Shown here one piece after another: positions 35,548 through 46,900 of a DNA stretch of 64,000 nt. The stretch is taken from the NCBI GenBank assembly GCA_038093515.1, contig JBBPSI010000054.1:1-64000 (forward strand), written 5' to 3'. The DNA comes from Butyriboletus loyo. Taxonomy: Eukaryota; Basidiomycota; Agaricomycetes; Boletales; Boletaceae. Each line of letters opens with the position of its first letter. Positions within the stretch are counted from its first letter, which is position 1. The notes below the pieces were generated by a model. It saw nothing but the letters and a program-made list of their open reading frames with translations. It was not told the origin of the DNA and made no database searches. The position numbers and the translations under genes are program-made.

Positions 35548-37533
35548 ATGCTCGTGGTGGGTCCAAACTCGACATGCGACGTCTGCCTCGAGTGCTACAC
35601 CACTGGGGCCAACGTGCCCCATGCCATCACATGCGGTCATGTCTTTTGCCAAAAGTGAGCCCATTCAACGAGTGACGATCGAGACTGAACGATGCCCATG
35701 CTAGATGTCTCGATCACCTCATGCAGCACAAGTGTCCCCTCTGTCGCGAGCGGTTCTCACCCCGTGACATTCGAAAGCTCCATGTAGACCGTGATCCCTC
35801 GACGAGAACCATCGAGCCACCCTCGGAACCCGTGGCGGTAGCACCAGAGATCGACAACGAGTCTCAACGTCTCCTCGACGATATCGCACGTATCGTCAAG
35901 GAGGGTGGCAAAGTCAACGAGATTCGGAGGGTGATCGATGAATGTAGAGCGTACTACAAATCGCAGCCCGGCAATCATGTGCGTCTCGTCTGCCGTTTCT
36001 CATCCCTGAACGTGCGATCTCATATGTCCTTTCTCCAGTATACCCCCGTCAGGGTCAGTTGCCTCCTGCTACATAATCTGTTGGAGGCGCAGCGAAAACT
36101 GGTCCTGCAAGCGGAACAGCTACGTGAAATAACTGCCGCACGTAACGAGATACGCGATCGCCTGACGTTAGAACTCGAAGCGGCCCAGCTCAAGCATGAC
36201 GACCTGGAACGCACTAGCCGCGATGAGAAGGAAACCGCGCTTACCATTGAGAAAAGCCTCAGGGACCATTACGATCAGATGAATAGCTTTTGGAAGGGGT
36301 GGGTACTCTGTCGTGGTGTCTTATCTATTGCTGACGTCTTAGTTGTAGTCAAGTAAGTAGATCCACTCATCTTCGTGTTGTCCGCCTAAGGGTCGTTTTT
36401 AGATGGAGTCTGTGAACCAAGAATGTCGGCTTTTACGCGAAGAGCTCGATCGACTCCGTTCGAGTGGGTCGACGGCTCCAGCTCGAGCTGGAGTGTCTCA
36501 GTATTTCTACAGGAACGAGCCAAAACGTTCACATTCGGACAGCGAAGGCCTGACTTTGTCTCAAGTCGAGGCGACCAAAGGCAAAGTCATCGATGACGAA
36601 TATGACTTTCATCTCTCACCTCTTGCAGAGATCGCTGCTCCATTGGTTTCAGCCACGCCCTCCTTGATGGCGCTTGCCGACGACTCTGATCGGGAGGAGA
36701 TGGCGAAGGCAAAACGAATCAAATCACCCATTCAGGAGGAGCCCGAGCCAGAATCTGAACTCGAGGATTCGGCCACCGCCACCGCGATGGCGTATCCATT
36801 CCCTGCACACCTTCAACCACAAACGCACAAAATAGATCCCATACCCATACCCTCTCGGACCCCGCCGTCTCGCCAGCCGAGTGTCATGGCAATGTCGATT
36901 ACCGCTGATCCATGGTTGTCATGCATCTCCAGTTCCAAGCCACGAGACGACGTCGTCATGAGCAGCCAACCCCCGTCACCCACCCGTCGCTATTCTTCCG
37001 ATCGCACGGCGATACCACAAGGTCCCCGTCCCAGCAAGGACGTTTGCACGCGCGAGATGACAGATCTCAAACGACGGGATTCCACCGAGATGGTGACCAA
37101 GGACCCACTCGTGTCAAAGCTCCATGACCTCCTCGACAGTCCTCGACCCGCTTCATCACTTCATGGACACATGCAACACCGCGGGGAAATCCCGGAGTCA
37201 ACGCTGCCGCGACCTACTTCGCGTCTGGCGACCCCCTCTCGCCCATCTTCTACTGCACAACTTCCCGGCTCCTCATCGACGTCGATTGCGCTGGACGACC
37301 CTTATGGTGCGCTGGACAGGAAACCGTTAGTACGTGCCAGTGACGTTGCCATGCAAATGGAGAAGGAGAGGCTGGAGAGAGAACGTCGTCGTCTGCGCGA
37401 AACGTCCTCGCTCTCCAACTCGCTCAAGGATGCCACGAACGTTGCGGTCGATGCCTATCACACCCGCCACAGATCCGTTAGTGGTGGCAAGACCAAGAAC
37501 GCGTACCATGCCCCCGCCGAGACGTTCGTGTAA
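35548..37533 (+). CDS. RING-finger/coiled-coil protein C, with 4-nt microexon
   Basis: Spliced product of 591 residues. The RING begins at residue 10 (CDVC, TCGH, FCQKC, CPLC) and is followed by RDIRKLHVDRDPS. A strong coiled coil lies at about residues 140-210 (REITAARNEIRDRLTLELEA, QLKHDDLERTSRDEKE) and resumes after the microexon (QECRLLREELDRLRSS). The 370-residue tail is Ser/Pro-rich, with a basic heptad helix near the end (MEKERLERERRRLRE). Exons: 35548-35654, 35705-35978, 36039-36298, microexon 36349-36352 (TCAA), 36403-37533. It is the closest relative of the broken minus-strand copy at 26270. As an alternative, an acceptor at 36342 would give a 10-nt exon with the same phase. Confidence 0.87.
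36349..36352 (+). other. 4-nt microexon of RING gene C (TCAA)
   Basis: It lies between TTGTAG and GTAAGT, with two 50-nt introns (36299-36348 and 36353-36402). Entry is in phase 2 and exit in phase 0, giving Gly-Gln. Without it the frame stops four codons into exon 5. Confidence 0.7.
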
Positions 37534-38109
37534 CCGCCCCCATCATCATCGTCGTCGGTCGCTCTTTTTTTTTTCTGTTTCGCTGATGACGGCGAAAGAT
37601 CGCCTCCCTCCTTGCACATGTTTCATAAACATCCGGACATGCTAGAACGCAACGAGAAGCTTTTTTTCTTCTCGTCATTGGCTTTTTCATCATGTTTATG
37701 GAGGCTTTGGCTCGACCAACGCCAGGCTTGGTGTGGGGCACGGCCGAATAATGTATGTAATGTAATTGCGATACCTTGTACCGTGCGCTGTGTTGTTCGG
37801 CCGTTGGCATGTCGTCGTCTGTCGAGCGGCGACGCGTGCGTATATGTACTCTCTTAGTTGGCTTTGCCAGTGTACTATTCAGGTTACCCCCCTCCTCTTG
37901 TCTTATATGCAACAACTTTTTATCGTGCGGTGTCTGAACGACTTGTGTTTTGATCGAGTCGGATGCCCTTCAAAGGGCTACGGGCAGGTGTCAAATCAAA
38001 ATATCAACAAAGCTACTTAGTTCACATAGGGGCCGTAGGATACATCAGCATAGACCATAAAAATGCTACAACAGAATCAAGGGAGAAAAACGACATCACC
38101 AATCAGCGT
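37534..38109. other. Intergenic region between RING gene C and the R-SNARE
   Basis: This is a tail-to-tail interval holding the 3' ends of two convergent genes. A T-run follows the RING stop (37565-37575). No gene is supported. Confidence 0.45.
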
Positions 38110-39033
38110 TCACGCTGCACACCGCAACGCTGCTCCACAAAACTGCGCCACCAAGATATACAACAGAAACAGGACGACCAAGACCGACAGCGCCATAATC
38201 TTGGTATTCTTCCACCACATCTGTCGTCGTACCGTTCGGGCGCCACGTCTGAAGGCGGTCGCTTGGGTAGCCATGGTGTCGGTCTTGTCGAGGAGGAGTT
38301 CGATGCGTTCGCCACGGCTGAGAATCTGTTCCACGTTTTTGACCATGATGTCTTTGACCTGGTTGAGTTCTGCTTGGGCGCGAGCGACTTCGTCGGCGGG
38401 TGGGGAGGTGTTGTAGGTGTGCATGAGGGAGGCGATCGTGGGTGAGAACGAGCCTTGGAGGCCGTATACCGGCGTGGAGGTCAACACGGCCGAAGAAGAG
38501 GAGGGGTGATCGGTGAACTGTGCGTATGAGATGTGGGGTGTGAGCAGCGGATTGGACACGAGGGAAGGAGAGACGGATCAAGCACGACGTACCCTGCGTT
38601 GCAGATCGACCAGAAATGCAAACGGCGTGTTACTGTACTCCGCGCCGATCAGACTCGTGCATCCCACGTGTTTGTTCGGAGGTGGGAAAGATGCACTTAC
38701 CGTCCGACTGCGTCGTCTGCCATGACGAGGTAGACGAAGCCACCTTCGGAGATGTAGTGAAAGAGGTATTGGTCCCAGGCATAAGTGAGTTTGCTGTCGT
38801 TTGGAGGTATCTTTGATAAGATGGTTTGGGTGGCTGCGATAGGTGACTTTGATGAATGAATGAGAAGAGAGAAGAGTGGGGAGACTGCATGCCTTGTGTA
38901 AAGTCTCGTGCGCCAGGCTCCTGGTATTCGGCAAGCACGACGGAGCCTCGCGCGACGAGTGCAGTCAACTAGGAGCGAGGTATGAGGACGTTCTACGACC
39001 AAAAAAGAGACGTCCAGTACGCACCAGAGACAT
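38110..39033 (-). CDS. Longin-type R-SNARE (VAMP7/Nyv1-like)
   Basis: This is a vesicle SNARE for late endosome/vacuole or plasma-membrane fusion. Exons 39033-39025, 38968-38893, 38833-38701, 38653-38593 and 38517-38110 give 228 residues. The N-terminal longin domain reads LTALVARGSVVLAEY, ATQTILSKIPP, LTYAWDQYLFHYISEGG and TPFAFLVDLQRR. The SNARE helix ARAQAELNQVKDIMVKNVEQ is followed by ILSRGERIELL, with the central arginine of the zero layer. It ends in a tail anchor (IMALSVLVVLFLLYILV). Exon 1 is only 9 nt, MSL. The second intron begins GCATGC, a GC-AG intron needed to keep the longin domain in frame. It is divergent from Sec61 beta, with 164 bp between the start codons. Confidence 0.93.
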
Positions 39034-39197
39034 TTGGAAGAGCTAGCGAATAATCAACGAGCTCCAGGCTGACATACCGAAACAGAAAAGGAAATTCCGA
39101 TCCTCCCTTTCGGATGCTCCTCGTGAGAGTTCCCACGGTCCTTCCACGACAGCACTTGTGCCGCGCACCCGACTTGAACTCGTCCAACTTCAAAACC

Positions 39198-39671
39198 ATG
39201 GTATGTCTCCCGCGAGTTCGTCGTGCTTTTCATCGCTGACGGAATCCAGTCCGACTCAGACTCTTCAGCCCGTGCTAGCAGCCCGTCGAGTGGCAAGGCA
39301 AACGCCGTCGCCAGACCCCCCGGCGCTCAGATTCGGTATGTGGACTGCAGGAAATTTGTCGCTGTACACTGAGCGTGGCTTCTTTTGGCTTGTAGTCGAC
39401 GTGCGGCTAGCTCACAAGTGTCGAAGTCCAACTCGACTCGCGCAGCCGGTGCAGGTGGTTCGTCGGGGACGATGCTCAAGCTTTACACGGACGACTCGCC
39501 AGGACTCCGAGTGTATGTGTTGTTGTTTTCTGACAATGACGGCATGCGTGCCGACGACTTTTTTTTCCTACCAGCGATCCTTATGTCGTCCTCATTCTTT
39601 CGCTCGCTTTCATTGGTTCCATCTTCTTCCTACACATCTCCGCTAAGATCATACGGTCGTTTACCAAGTAA
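39198..39671 (+). CDS. SBH1: Sec61 beta subunit (Sbh1)
   Basis: This is the small tail-anchored subunit of the ER protein-conducting channel. Exon 1 carries only the ATG (39198-39200), followed by GTATGT; then come 39250-39335, 39396-39512 and 39575-39671, for 100 residues in total. A Ser/Ala/Gly-rich cytosolic part (SDSDSSARASSPSSGKAN) leads to the family hallmark GTMLKLYTDDSPGLRVDP, then one membrane span, YVVLILSLAFIGSIFFLHI. Length and order are canonical. Confidence 0.97.
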
Positions 39672-39900
39672 TGGATTTTTATGCTTATTGTGCCTTTTCA
39701 CCGTATGGCAGTCGATGGTGTGCGCTGTAACAAAAATGGATGCCAGTGCCTGCGTTGATTTATTAAATGGCATGAGGTGATACAGTCGTTGCAAGATTGG
39801 CTAAGAATGTCGCTATGTGCTGTGCCTGTCCCGACAAGGACTGCTGCGTTGGCTGCGCGCCAGAACTTGCAAGTCTCCCGACCACCATTCAGATGAAGCC

Positions 39901-41035
39901 ATGCCCGAACAATTGACAAGATACACCTACTGCGCCACCGTACCCACTCTCGTATATGCCACGCGCGTTCTCGCCAGCTCCCCCTTCCTCATCGTCGACT
40001 GCGAAGGAAAGAACCTCGGCTCGACAGATGGCGTCCTCTCCCTCTTGTGCATCGGCTCCGCCAATGCCGAGCACATCTTCGTCTTCGACGTCCTCGCTAT
40101 CAAATCACGCAACGCCCTCGCCTGGTTTCGTCTCGTCCTCGACCTCCTCGCAGACCCCTCCCTGAAAAAGATCATGTGGGACTGTCGAAACGACTTTCTC
40201 GAGATTTCGGCCACCTACGGGGTCGCGCTCCAAGGCGTGCTGGATCTCCAGCTCGCCGAGATCGAGTCGCGCGCGTCGTTGCGGGGCGAAAAGGATTGGA
40301 AGCGGGTCGCGCGACTAGCTGCTGGCGGTCGGCGTCTGCCGTTTCCCCTCATGAAGGAGAACCCGGAATTGTTCTTGGGCGTACATTGTTTGCAGGGGAT
40401 GGATGCGTGTCTTCGGGAAGCACGGCTGTTGACGACGGGCAAAGACCGTACGTACATTCCGTCGGCTTATCCGCCATCATCATTCGTCCGGGGCTCACCC
40501 GATTCTGTGTTTTGTAGCGCAGGTAGTCGCGATGCACAAGACGAACGGTTCGACCGTTTGGGTGGGGCGCCCGCTCATGCCACAACTCCTCCAGTATGCA
40601 GCACACGACATTGAAATGATAGCGGCGCTCTACGAGCATTTTAAAGCCAATTCTTGGATCACAACCCTCAACGAAGATGTACTGGTGGACCAAAGCATGC
40701 GTTACGCCCACTCGCTCTATTATCAAGGCCGCATCGCTGATAACCACGTCTTTGGATCCTGTTGTGTTCTACCGCTCGACGTCCTTCGCGAGCCGCGCGG
40801 TCTGACAGTGCCATGTCAGGGCTGCAACCGATTGCAGTCGCTCCATTGTTTTACGATCAATCGACGGGGAAGGAAGATTGTGGCGCGAACGAATATATGT
40901 CGGGTCTGCCAGATCAAGTTGTTGATCAAACAGGTCGATTATCCTGTTTCTTGGATCAGTGTTACATCCTTTGTAAGCTTGGTGACGATGCGCTCCGTGC
41001 TGGAAGTGGCTGATGCTTGTTCCTTGCAGACTTAG
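39901..41035 (+). CDS. DEDD-family 3'-5' exonuclease with C-terminal zinc motif (EXD1-like)
   Basis: This is a predicted RNase D-type 3'-5' exonuclease. The first metal motif is FLIVDCEGKNL (D-x-E), the second acidic residue lies in KKIMWDCRNDF, and the last motif is YAAHDIEMIAALY (Y and D). The C-terminal part adds CQGC, then CRVC about 30 residues later, a likely zinc-binding pair not found in all family members. Exons 39901-40447, 40518-40972 and 41030-41035 give 335 residues. If the last intron is retained, the frame stays open to the same stop and adds about 19 residues. EXD1 relatives act in RNA processing and piRNA/3'-end trimming; the role here is inference. Confidence 0.85.
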
Positions 41036-42212
41036 TCCTATATGTTACCGCGTGACGACCGTGTCCCCTCTCCACTCACGAATGTACCACCCGTGCTTGT
41101 CATAGACAAGTTCTGTGGGCGACGAAATGTATGCACTCAGTGTCAACTTTTCCTGTACTCTCTCATCTCGGCTGTTGGCGATATACGGGTATACTATGTT
41201 GAACCACCACTCCCTGTTGTATAGTTGCGCTTGTTTTGGTGTAAAACAAGACTTGATTGCTTTTGACTTATCGCTGTACACACTTTCTCCGCTCCGCTTT
41301 ACGACTTATCAAGGATCCAAGCTGTGTGTCCGCCCCCAACATGGAATTTGCCTCGAGAACCCGGTGACATAGGTTGACGAATCTAGCACTGCAAACATTT
41401 CATTTCTCCAATGTTGGCTAGCTGAAAATGTGGAAAAAGATAGCCCGAGTATATTTATTGACATATTCCTTACGTGCTACACCCAGCAAATGCGCGACAA
41501 GACGGAAAACAGCACAAAGGGACGACACCCCCACGCATTCTACGCAGTCCTGGAATAGGCACAGCAAATTTCGAGAGACGGCGCCAGTGCGAAAGCATTG
41601 GTCTACGATGATCCCGCCTTCGTGGACTAGGCGGGACACTTGGAGGTGGTCATCGCTGGGTTGCGCTTGTATCTGCATCAGCCGGAGGCCTCCGGGCGGT
41701 GCGATGTGGGGGGACGACGCGCAGAAACTACGCTAGTAGCTGCGGACAACGCAGTGGGCGAAAGGCATCGTAGACTTGCGTCTTGGATCGAAAGGAGTTA
41801 TCCTAGTCGGCGAAAACGTAAATATAAAGAGCGCTTCCCAGCTCGTTCGTTCGCTAATAACCCATTGAGCAGGAACGCGTTATCCCTGATCTACAATTGT
41901 TGGTCGCCAGAACGGGAGGGAAGCTAGAAGAGCGTAAACGGCTGAGGTCAATCATGGATAAGACGTCTTCAGATGGACGATGCCTGCATGAAGTAACAGT
42001 CGCTCCAAGCAAGCGACGGCAGACACGCGATGGAGTCCCATTCAATGTAGGAGACGGGCGAGGATGAGGCGAGGATGAGGAGGAGTTAATGAACTGAGCA
42101 CAGCACTGGCTTACATACGCTTGTCGATATCAAGGCGATCTCCGAGGTGCTTGACTAGCTCGTCCACCCGCCGTTCTCTCGTCCACTCCATCCTCTTGCA
42201 CGATCTACGCTC
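41036..42212. other. Intergenic region between exonuclease and profilin
   Basis: No supported gene. Frames of 60-100 codons at 41115-41927 have no motif. The last part should contain the profilin promoter. Confidence 0.4.
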
Positions 42213-42763
42213 ATGTCCTGGCAAGGTACATCATCGTCCTAGATCTCCCCACCTCCAGTTGTCTGATCCTTCACACCAGTATATGTCGATAGCAATCTGG
42301 TTGGAAGCGGCAAGGTCCAGAAGGCCGCCATCCTAGGTGAAAAGGGTGGCATATGGGCAATATCGGCTGGGTACAGCGTACGCACTGCTCCCTCGCACAC
42401 CGGCCTGGGCTGAATCCTGTCTCCAGCTCTCGTCTGACGACCAAAAGGCCATCATCAATGCGTTCAAGAACCTAGAATCTACACAATCGACCGGAATCCG
42501 TCTGGCTGGAAAAAAGTACTTCACTCTCCAGTGTGAGCCCGACCGTGTGTATGGCAAGAAAGGGGCAAGCAAATCTGAGATTGGTTCCACGACCGCCGTG
42601 TTTGGCTGACGCCTTCCTTTCGTTACCCTAGGCTGATGGGTGTGTCTTGGTCAAGACGAAACAGGCGATTTTGGTCGCCGAGTACGTTGCACCGATCCAG
42701 GCGCCAGAAGCTACCCCTGTGGTCGAAGGTGTAGCGGATTATCTGAGGAGCGTAGGTTACTAG
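42213..42763 (+). CDS. PFY1: Profilin
   Basis: Profilin binds actin monomers and proline-rich ligands such as formins. Exons 42213-42225, 42280-42377, 42427-42564 and 42632-42763 give exactly 126 residues, the fungal standard. Landmarks are MSWQVYVDSNLVGSGKV, GGIWAIS, GIRLAGKKYFTLQ and the C-terminal helix EGVADYLRSVGY. Exon 1 is only 13 nt. The third intron starts GCAAGC, a GC-AG intron; a GT donor does not fit because KKG must join ADGCVLVKT in phase 0. Confidence 0.97.
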
Positions 42764-43119
42764 ACGTAATATCCTGATGGCGTTCGGTCCATGTGTAGGA
42801 TGCGACAGGGAAGAACTTTTGTATTCGTAATCTCCTTTACCAACCCATGCTAGCAGTGTGAAGCCTATACTATCCAATTCCTATGAGCTGACTACGTCTG
42901 GCAGAGCACTTGACCCTGTGCCAATCAAGAATTATCTGAGGACTGGCTTGTGCCGTGCATTGTAAAGACGCTCCTAACCACACCTACTTCCACTGACACA
43001 GCTCATGCGCATGGCACACGTACATCACTTGCTCATTCGAGCTGAGAGTGACGACTCGTCTACATGGACATGTTGCATACCACATGCAATGTCCAGCGAA
43101 GGGATCTTAATCTTATGTG
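42764..43119. other. Intergenic region
   Basis: This stretch lies downstream of profilin and next to the 3' end of the kinase pseudogene. Nothing is supported in it. Confidence 0.4.
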
Positions 43120-45319
43120 GAAGATAAGATGGTTCAAATTGTTGAGCCAGGGGTTACCGAAATGCTCGGTCTATGCCCAAGCCCGCATGTTTCCATTCTA
43201 TCATTTGGCGAGGTAACCAGTCCAAGCTCCTATTGCCGATGTGCAGATTCTTTTCGTGGCCCGCACCAGCCGGCATTTCGTGTCGGCCTCGGGCGACCTT
43301 CTTCTCTATGCATGTGTTGGCATCGCATTCAAGCCATTCGTCCAAAGGCCGCGTCGTCTCGAGCTCCCCGTCGTCGTAGCGAGGGCCAATCCATGTAAGG
43401 ACCTAGATAAACGACTCCACGTCGTGTTCGTACCGATGTTGGACTCCACCCTCGGTGCTTTCGGTTCAAGAAGGGCTATCGCCACGAACGAGATAGTGCC
43501 AGTACACTCAGTTCCAGTCCGGGCGTCTTCAGTGGACGCCAGGTCAAAATCATTCAGCACGCCTATAATCTTCCCTCATCATGAGATTGGATGGACTGAT
43601 GTCTCAATAACAAACCCCGTTCTTCCAGAGTGCGAGGTGACTTGCAGTAATATGTGAATACGGTGGTATGATTTTATAGCAGACACAACTCACATTTCGC
43701 TATCGCCCCAACAGGTATGTAGAAAATCGTCGCCGATGAGCTTGGTGATACGCAACAGCTTTCGAAAGAACGATTATGAAGAGCACCCGAGCACCACGAT
43801 CCTTTATTCCGAGACGCTTCCGGATCTCCGAGGTTGAGGTATCCGAAAACTCATGGAACCACATCATCTCCGGGACGTGTCCCTTTCGCTTTCTTCAAAA
43901 TATCCGATTCGCTCATGCGGGATTTTTCTTCCCAGAAGACTTTGGCAATGAGACCATCCTTGTGGTAGAATCTTTCGCTTGTCACGGGGAAGAGATTAGT
44001 GGCTCGCCCATTAAGATCGTAGTGAGCAACCCGTTCCGCAGAAGATAGATCCAACGTGAGGTTAACTTCATCACCCTCCTTAGTCTTCACGACCATCGTG
44101 AAGCCAAGGTTGATTCAGCGTCGAATCCAGGGTCTATGCGAGGATTGAAGCCCCAGTGCCGATTCTCGAATCGTTGCATTGCGAGAAGGAGGACGAGAAA
44201 CCGCGGGAGATCGTCGATGAAGTTGAAGGCGAAACACCGGATTACACATTCGCGATCATAACGCCAAATGTAAAGGAGGTCGTCCGGAGTAGCGAAAGTA
44301 AATGCCTGCCACAAACCCGAGTAAACGAGTACATAGCGACAACAATCAGACCAAACATGCTGGGCGGCAAATAGTTCAGCCGCGTAAGACCCAGCCTGGA
44401 CGGTCGCTCTGAGACCCCGAATTGGCTCGCTTGGCTCGGCTTTCAGTGACTTCAAGCATATCCGCTTTTCTTTTGAGCGCATCCGAGTTACTCTTCTTAG
44501 ACCTTTCCTGCAGACGACTGGATCGTCGGACTAGACAACAACCACTTATCGAGTTACACCATCAAATATGCCACACACCAGGCTGGACAAGAGGCTGAGA
44601 CGATGCAGGTACGTTTGACGGTGTGGACGACTCGACGAGAGCCGTTTCATGGTTTAGGGCATTTGATGTGAGGTATTTACACCTAGCTGGTGCGGTATCT
44701 AGCTGGATAACGTATTCAGGCGTTGGGCTTGCCATCTTGCGTTTCATCGAATTAAACTCCCCAAAGGTGCGGACATCGCGCCATCGGAAGGGTTGATTGG
44801 GCTGCTCGGCAGCAATCGCAGGAAAATATCTTCTGTGGTATAGATATCCCCTTCCGTCCCTCGGGCGGCTAACTCCGACACGAGAACGACGTCCGGTCTC
44901 CTTTGCGAAACTGCGCCCTGATGGTTTTGCGTAATTAATGACTCGTCGTTGACATGAAGTAAAAGGGAAAAGAATGAAGCAGAGGCTGATCGAATCCCAG
45001 AGATCTCAACAGACTGAAGACAGAGAAGTAAAGGGTTCGCAGCCTGCACAAAGTTCCTTCTCGACACGATTGTATTTCCTGGAGCTGCGTAAATGATGAG
45101 AAATGATCGAAAGTAGACACGAAATCATACTATTCGGCGAGGTGTTCTAGAAAATTTCCGTGGTATTTGGGGTTCTCTGCCTTGAACGTGCCATTGCATA
45201 TAGGCAGGACGCTCTCGAGACACTGATGGAACAGCTCCGTCTTGTCCTGGTCTAGCTCGCCGTTGATGCAGTCAACGTAAATCTTTCAACATTTCGTCGA
45301 CTTCACATTCCTTCGACAT
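43120..45319 (-). pseudogene. FunK1-type fungal protein kinase, inactivated
   Basis: Blocks of an agaricomycete FunK1 kinase occur in order on the minus strand. They are MSKECEVDEML (45319), FVQAANPLLLCLQS and RRPDVVLVSELAARG (45067-44800), IRGLRATVQAGSYAAELFA and FIDDLPRFLVLLLAMQRF (44480-44150), LNGRATNLFPVTSERF (near 43990), DISPSNLMMR, GVLNDFDLAS (near 43550) and HRYEHDVESFI (near 43430). The catalytic loop should read HRDIS but has Tyr-stop-Asp-Ile-Ser (TAT TGA GAC; stop 43606-43604). The conserved Trp after ESFI is TAG (43405-43403). Frameshifts also occur after MMR, near 43455 and in the N-terminus. It cannot give an active kinase. Confidence 0.85.
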
Positions 45320-45664
45320 CTCGAGCGATCCACTGGGGAATATCCGATCCCCTGCGCAGTGGTGGAAGACGATGAAGCTGGATCACTCACTGCATACCAA
45401 CTGTGCTAATGTTCTCACTGATGGTAGCTGATCGATGGTCGATGATCCTTTGGCCTGTGGCGTGCTCTTTGTGATACTGTTAGGATGATTCACAGGCAGG
45501 TTGGGCGGGGTTGGCAAATGGCAGCGAAGCTCGTCCGTCTCCCTCGCTCGGCCTAGTCTTTCTTTTCGTCACTCTTTTGTCCGTATATTAGTTCGTTAGC
45601 TACGCCCTCACCAATTTGCTTTCCTTCACCGAACGCCGTCCACGTTCCACCCACCTGTACACCC
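45320..45664. other. Short interval between divergent pseudogenes
   Basis: This lies between the start of the FunK1 remnant (minus) and the start of the next pseudogene (plus). No other feature is seen. Confidence 0.4.
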
Positions 45665-46460
45665 ATGGCCGACCCGTCACTCGAAGCAAGGCCAGACTTC
45701 GTGGCCGATGGCTATCGCATTATTCGTGAGGCCCTGAGGCCAGCACACCAAGTGAACGAGCTTCAAGCCATCGAGCGTCTCATTTGCTGCTTGGGACGCT
45801 GAACACTAGTCCTGTGTCGACGTTTGGAATATCCAGAGACAGGCCGAAGAATTCGAATCCCAGTGCCTCGAGTAAGGGATGAGGAACGGGAAGAAGGTGA
45901 ACGGCGACTCGCTGAGGAGGAGGCAAAGGAGGAAAAACTGAAGATGAGCAACTTCAACTTGAGGAGATCGTCCTCCCCAACGTCATCCTTCCCTCCCAAT
46001 TCGCACTCCAGAAAATCAGCGTATTCGAGTTCGTCAAGCTCTAGTATTCTTCCCAGAAAAGTGCAAAGACGCTGCGAGGAGCCACCCAGGCCGACGACAC
46101 TTTCGGTATCAGTGATCACAACTTCCAACGATGTCCTCACGTTCCGTCCTGTCAAAGGTTCCCGCAACGCACTACTCGACTACGAATTGTCCTTCAGCTA
46201 ATTTTTTCAGGTAAAGAACAAATTTCTATACCACATCAACTGGCCAGCTAAGAACCTCGACGCCTTGGCTGAGTTCTTTTGGCACCTCGAAAACCACCTG
46301 GATCGCGATCCTCCAATACGCCTCGGCCATCCGTCCCAATGGCATGACGAGCTTAAGCTCAAGGGCGAGCGTTTGACATCACGCCCATCAATGACCATCT
46401 GGTTGCCGATGTCACGCTCGAAATCGACAACGAGGTCCTAAACAAGGTGGCCCAACGGGT
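45665..46460 (+). pseudogene. Decayed member of a multi-copy agaricomycete protein family
   Basis: The ATG at 45665 opens a frame MADPSLEARPDFVADGYRII, then REALRPAHQVNELQAIERLI. It breaks after LICC and continues in other frames as VDVWNIQRQAEEFE, a Glu/Arg-rich charged segment near 45880, KNKFLYHINWPAKNLDALAE followed by FFWHLENH near 46215, and FDITPINDHLVADVTLEI near 46370. This layout (conserved N-terminus, charged coil, then an AEFFW-x-LE-NH block) is that of a high-copy hypothetical family in mushroom genomes, often near mobile elements. I know of no defined function. Stops and shifts make this copy a pseudogene. Confidence 0.65.
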
Positions 46461-46549
46461 CAGTCGTTTCCCCCTCTTCGTTAACTCTCAGATCTCTTTT
46501 CCGTGACGAACTTCTGCCCGCTCCCGCGCACTTGCTATCTGCTATAAAA

Positions 46550-46900
46550 ATTTTCACCCACTCACTTTGAAACTTTCCAGTCTAACGTCCTTGTTTCGCG
46601 ACAACGGAAGAGCATGTATTACTGATTTTGGTCTCTTTCCTTCTATGGCTGAGTCTCGAGGTCTACCGATCACTGATTTATATGCGGAAAATTTCTGTTG
46701 GGTAACTCCCAAGCTTCTCTGGCCAAACGAGAATATGTCAGTGACCGGTCCAACATGTATAGTCGTTCGACGGGATCGTTCTTCTGACTTGAGACTGTTA
46801 TTAACGCCGTTACCATCTCTATGCGCGTCTTTGGTCCTGCAGGTTCTTATCGGCGGTCTGTCACCCCCTCCGTAGTCCATGAACCTCATTCAGACAGAAA
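46550..46900 (+). pseudogene. Protein-kinase C-lobe fragment
   Basis: Only a piece of a kinase domain can be read: SNVLVS (near 46580), a frameshift, then DNGRACITDFGLF (the DFG motif), AESRGLPITDLYAENFCWVT as the activation segment, and PKLLWPNE in place of APE. VLIGGLSPPP follows near 46843. No N-lobe or catalytic HRD segment is visible upstream. It looks like a relic of an agaricomycete tyrosine-kinase-like (TKL) gene. Confidence 0.65.
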
